Shown here piece after piece: positions 6,096 through 6,196 of a DNA stretch of 6,196 bases. The notes under the pieces were generated by a model that saw nothing but the letters and a program-made list of their open reading frames with translations, searched no databases and was not told where the DNA came from. Position 1 is the first letter of the stretch; each line of letters opens with the position of its first letter. A program made the position numbers and the translations under genes. Origin of the DNA: Comamonadaceae bacterium (GTDB taxonomy: Bacteria; Pseudomonadota; Gammaproteobacteria; Burkholderiales; Burkholderiaceae_C); the NCBI GenBank assembly GCA_947374105.1, contig CANCAO010000105.1, positions 1 through 6,196 of the forward strand, given 5' to 3'.

Positions 6096-6196
6096 TCAAT
6101 ACGGGATTTCAATATTGATTTTTCGCCCACCCAGCGGGGGGGTGGGGAAGTCTGTCAACGCCGCTTGAAACATCACCGGCAAGATGTTGCGCGTAT
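6096..6196 (-). CDS. Unrecognised protein, C-terminal 32 residues only
   Basis: On the minus strand one frame stays open from the window edge to TGA at 6098-6096, giving a C-terminus that includes ILPVMFQAALTDF, then PTPPLGG, then RKINIEIPY. It looks protein-like (regular helix-like segment, then a basic-hydrophobic strand). Of the other two minus-strand frames, one closes at once and the other reads YAQHLAGD through HPPAGWAKNQY and is less plausible. The stop lies five bases before the ArfB ATG, the spacing expected of an operon. I do not recognise the family, and the sequence is too short to assign a role. A run of seven C on this strand (6142-6136) falls inside it. Confidence 0.5.
   Translation of the reverse strand, partial: TRNILPVMFQAALTDFPTPPLGGRKINIEIPY

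Overview
The window reads as a moderately GC-rich chromosomal segment from a Betaproteobacterium, most likely Burkholderiales/Comamonadaceae (Rhodoferax- or Polaromonas-like). This rests on recalled resemblance of the RuvB sequence (N-terminus MSIQTDDFA), the ArfB sequence and the codon style; no search was run. It is almost fully coding. It holds six genes (five complete, one of which runs into convergent neighbours on both sides) plus a truncated gene at each end. I see no mobile element, tRNA, rRNA or CRISPR array.

Region 1 (1-2527, + strand): the C-terminal end of one periplasmic solute-binding protein, a complete paralogous solute-binding protein starting one base after its stop, and a 12-helix MFS transporter whose start codon overlaps the stop of the second binding protein (ATGA). 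This is a tightly coupled transport operon continuing off the left edge. No ABC permease or ATPase is visible inside the window.

Region 2 (2553-3623, - strand): a secreted alpha-class carbonic anhydrase with all zinc ligands, the proton-shuttle His and the disulfide cysteines. About 105 residues of low-complexity, partly His-rich sequence lie between its signal peptide and the catalytic domain. It converges on the MFS gene with a 25-base gap, and diverges from the next gene across 132 bases that must hold both promoters.

Region 3 (3756-5639, + strand): a family-3 solute-binding lipoprotein with no transporter partners, followed six bases later by ruvB, the Holliday-junction branch-migration motor, which starts with TTG. 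ruvA is not adjacent, so ruvB expression seems tied to the binding-protein gene.

Region 4 (5671-6196, - strand): the ribosome-rescue hydrolase ArfB, converging on ruvB, preceded in the same operon by the last 32 codons of an unrecognised gene that runs off the right edge.

Most content is ordinary housekeeping and transport. The points worth a second look are the binding-protein/MFS pairing, the binding-protein/ruvB coupling, and the N-terminal extension of the carbonic anhydrase. I found no convincing evidence of a wholly new system.
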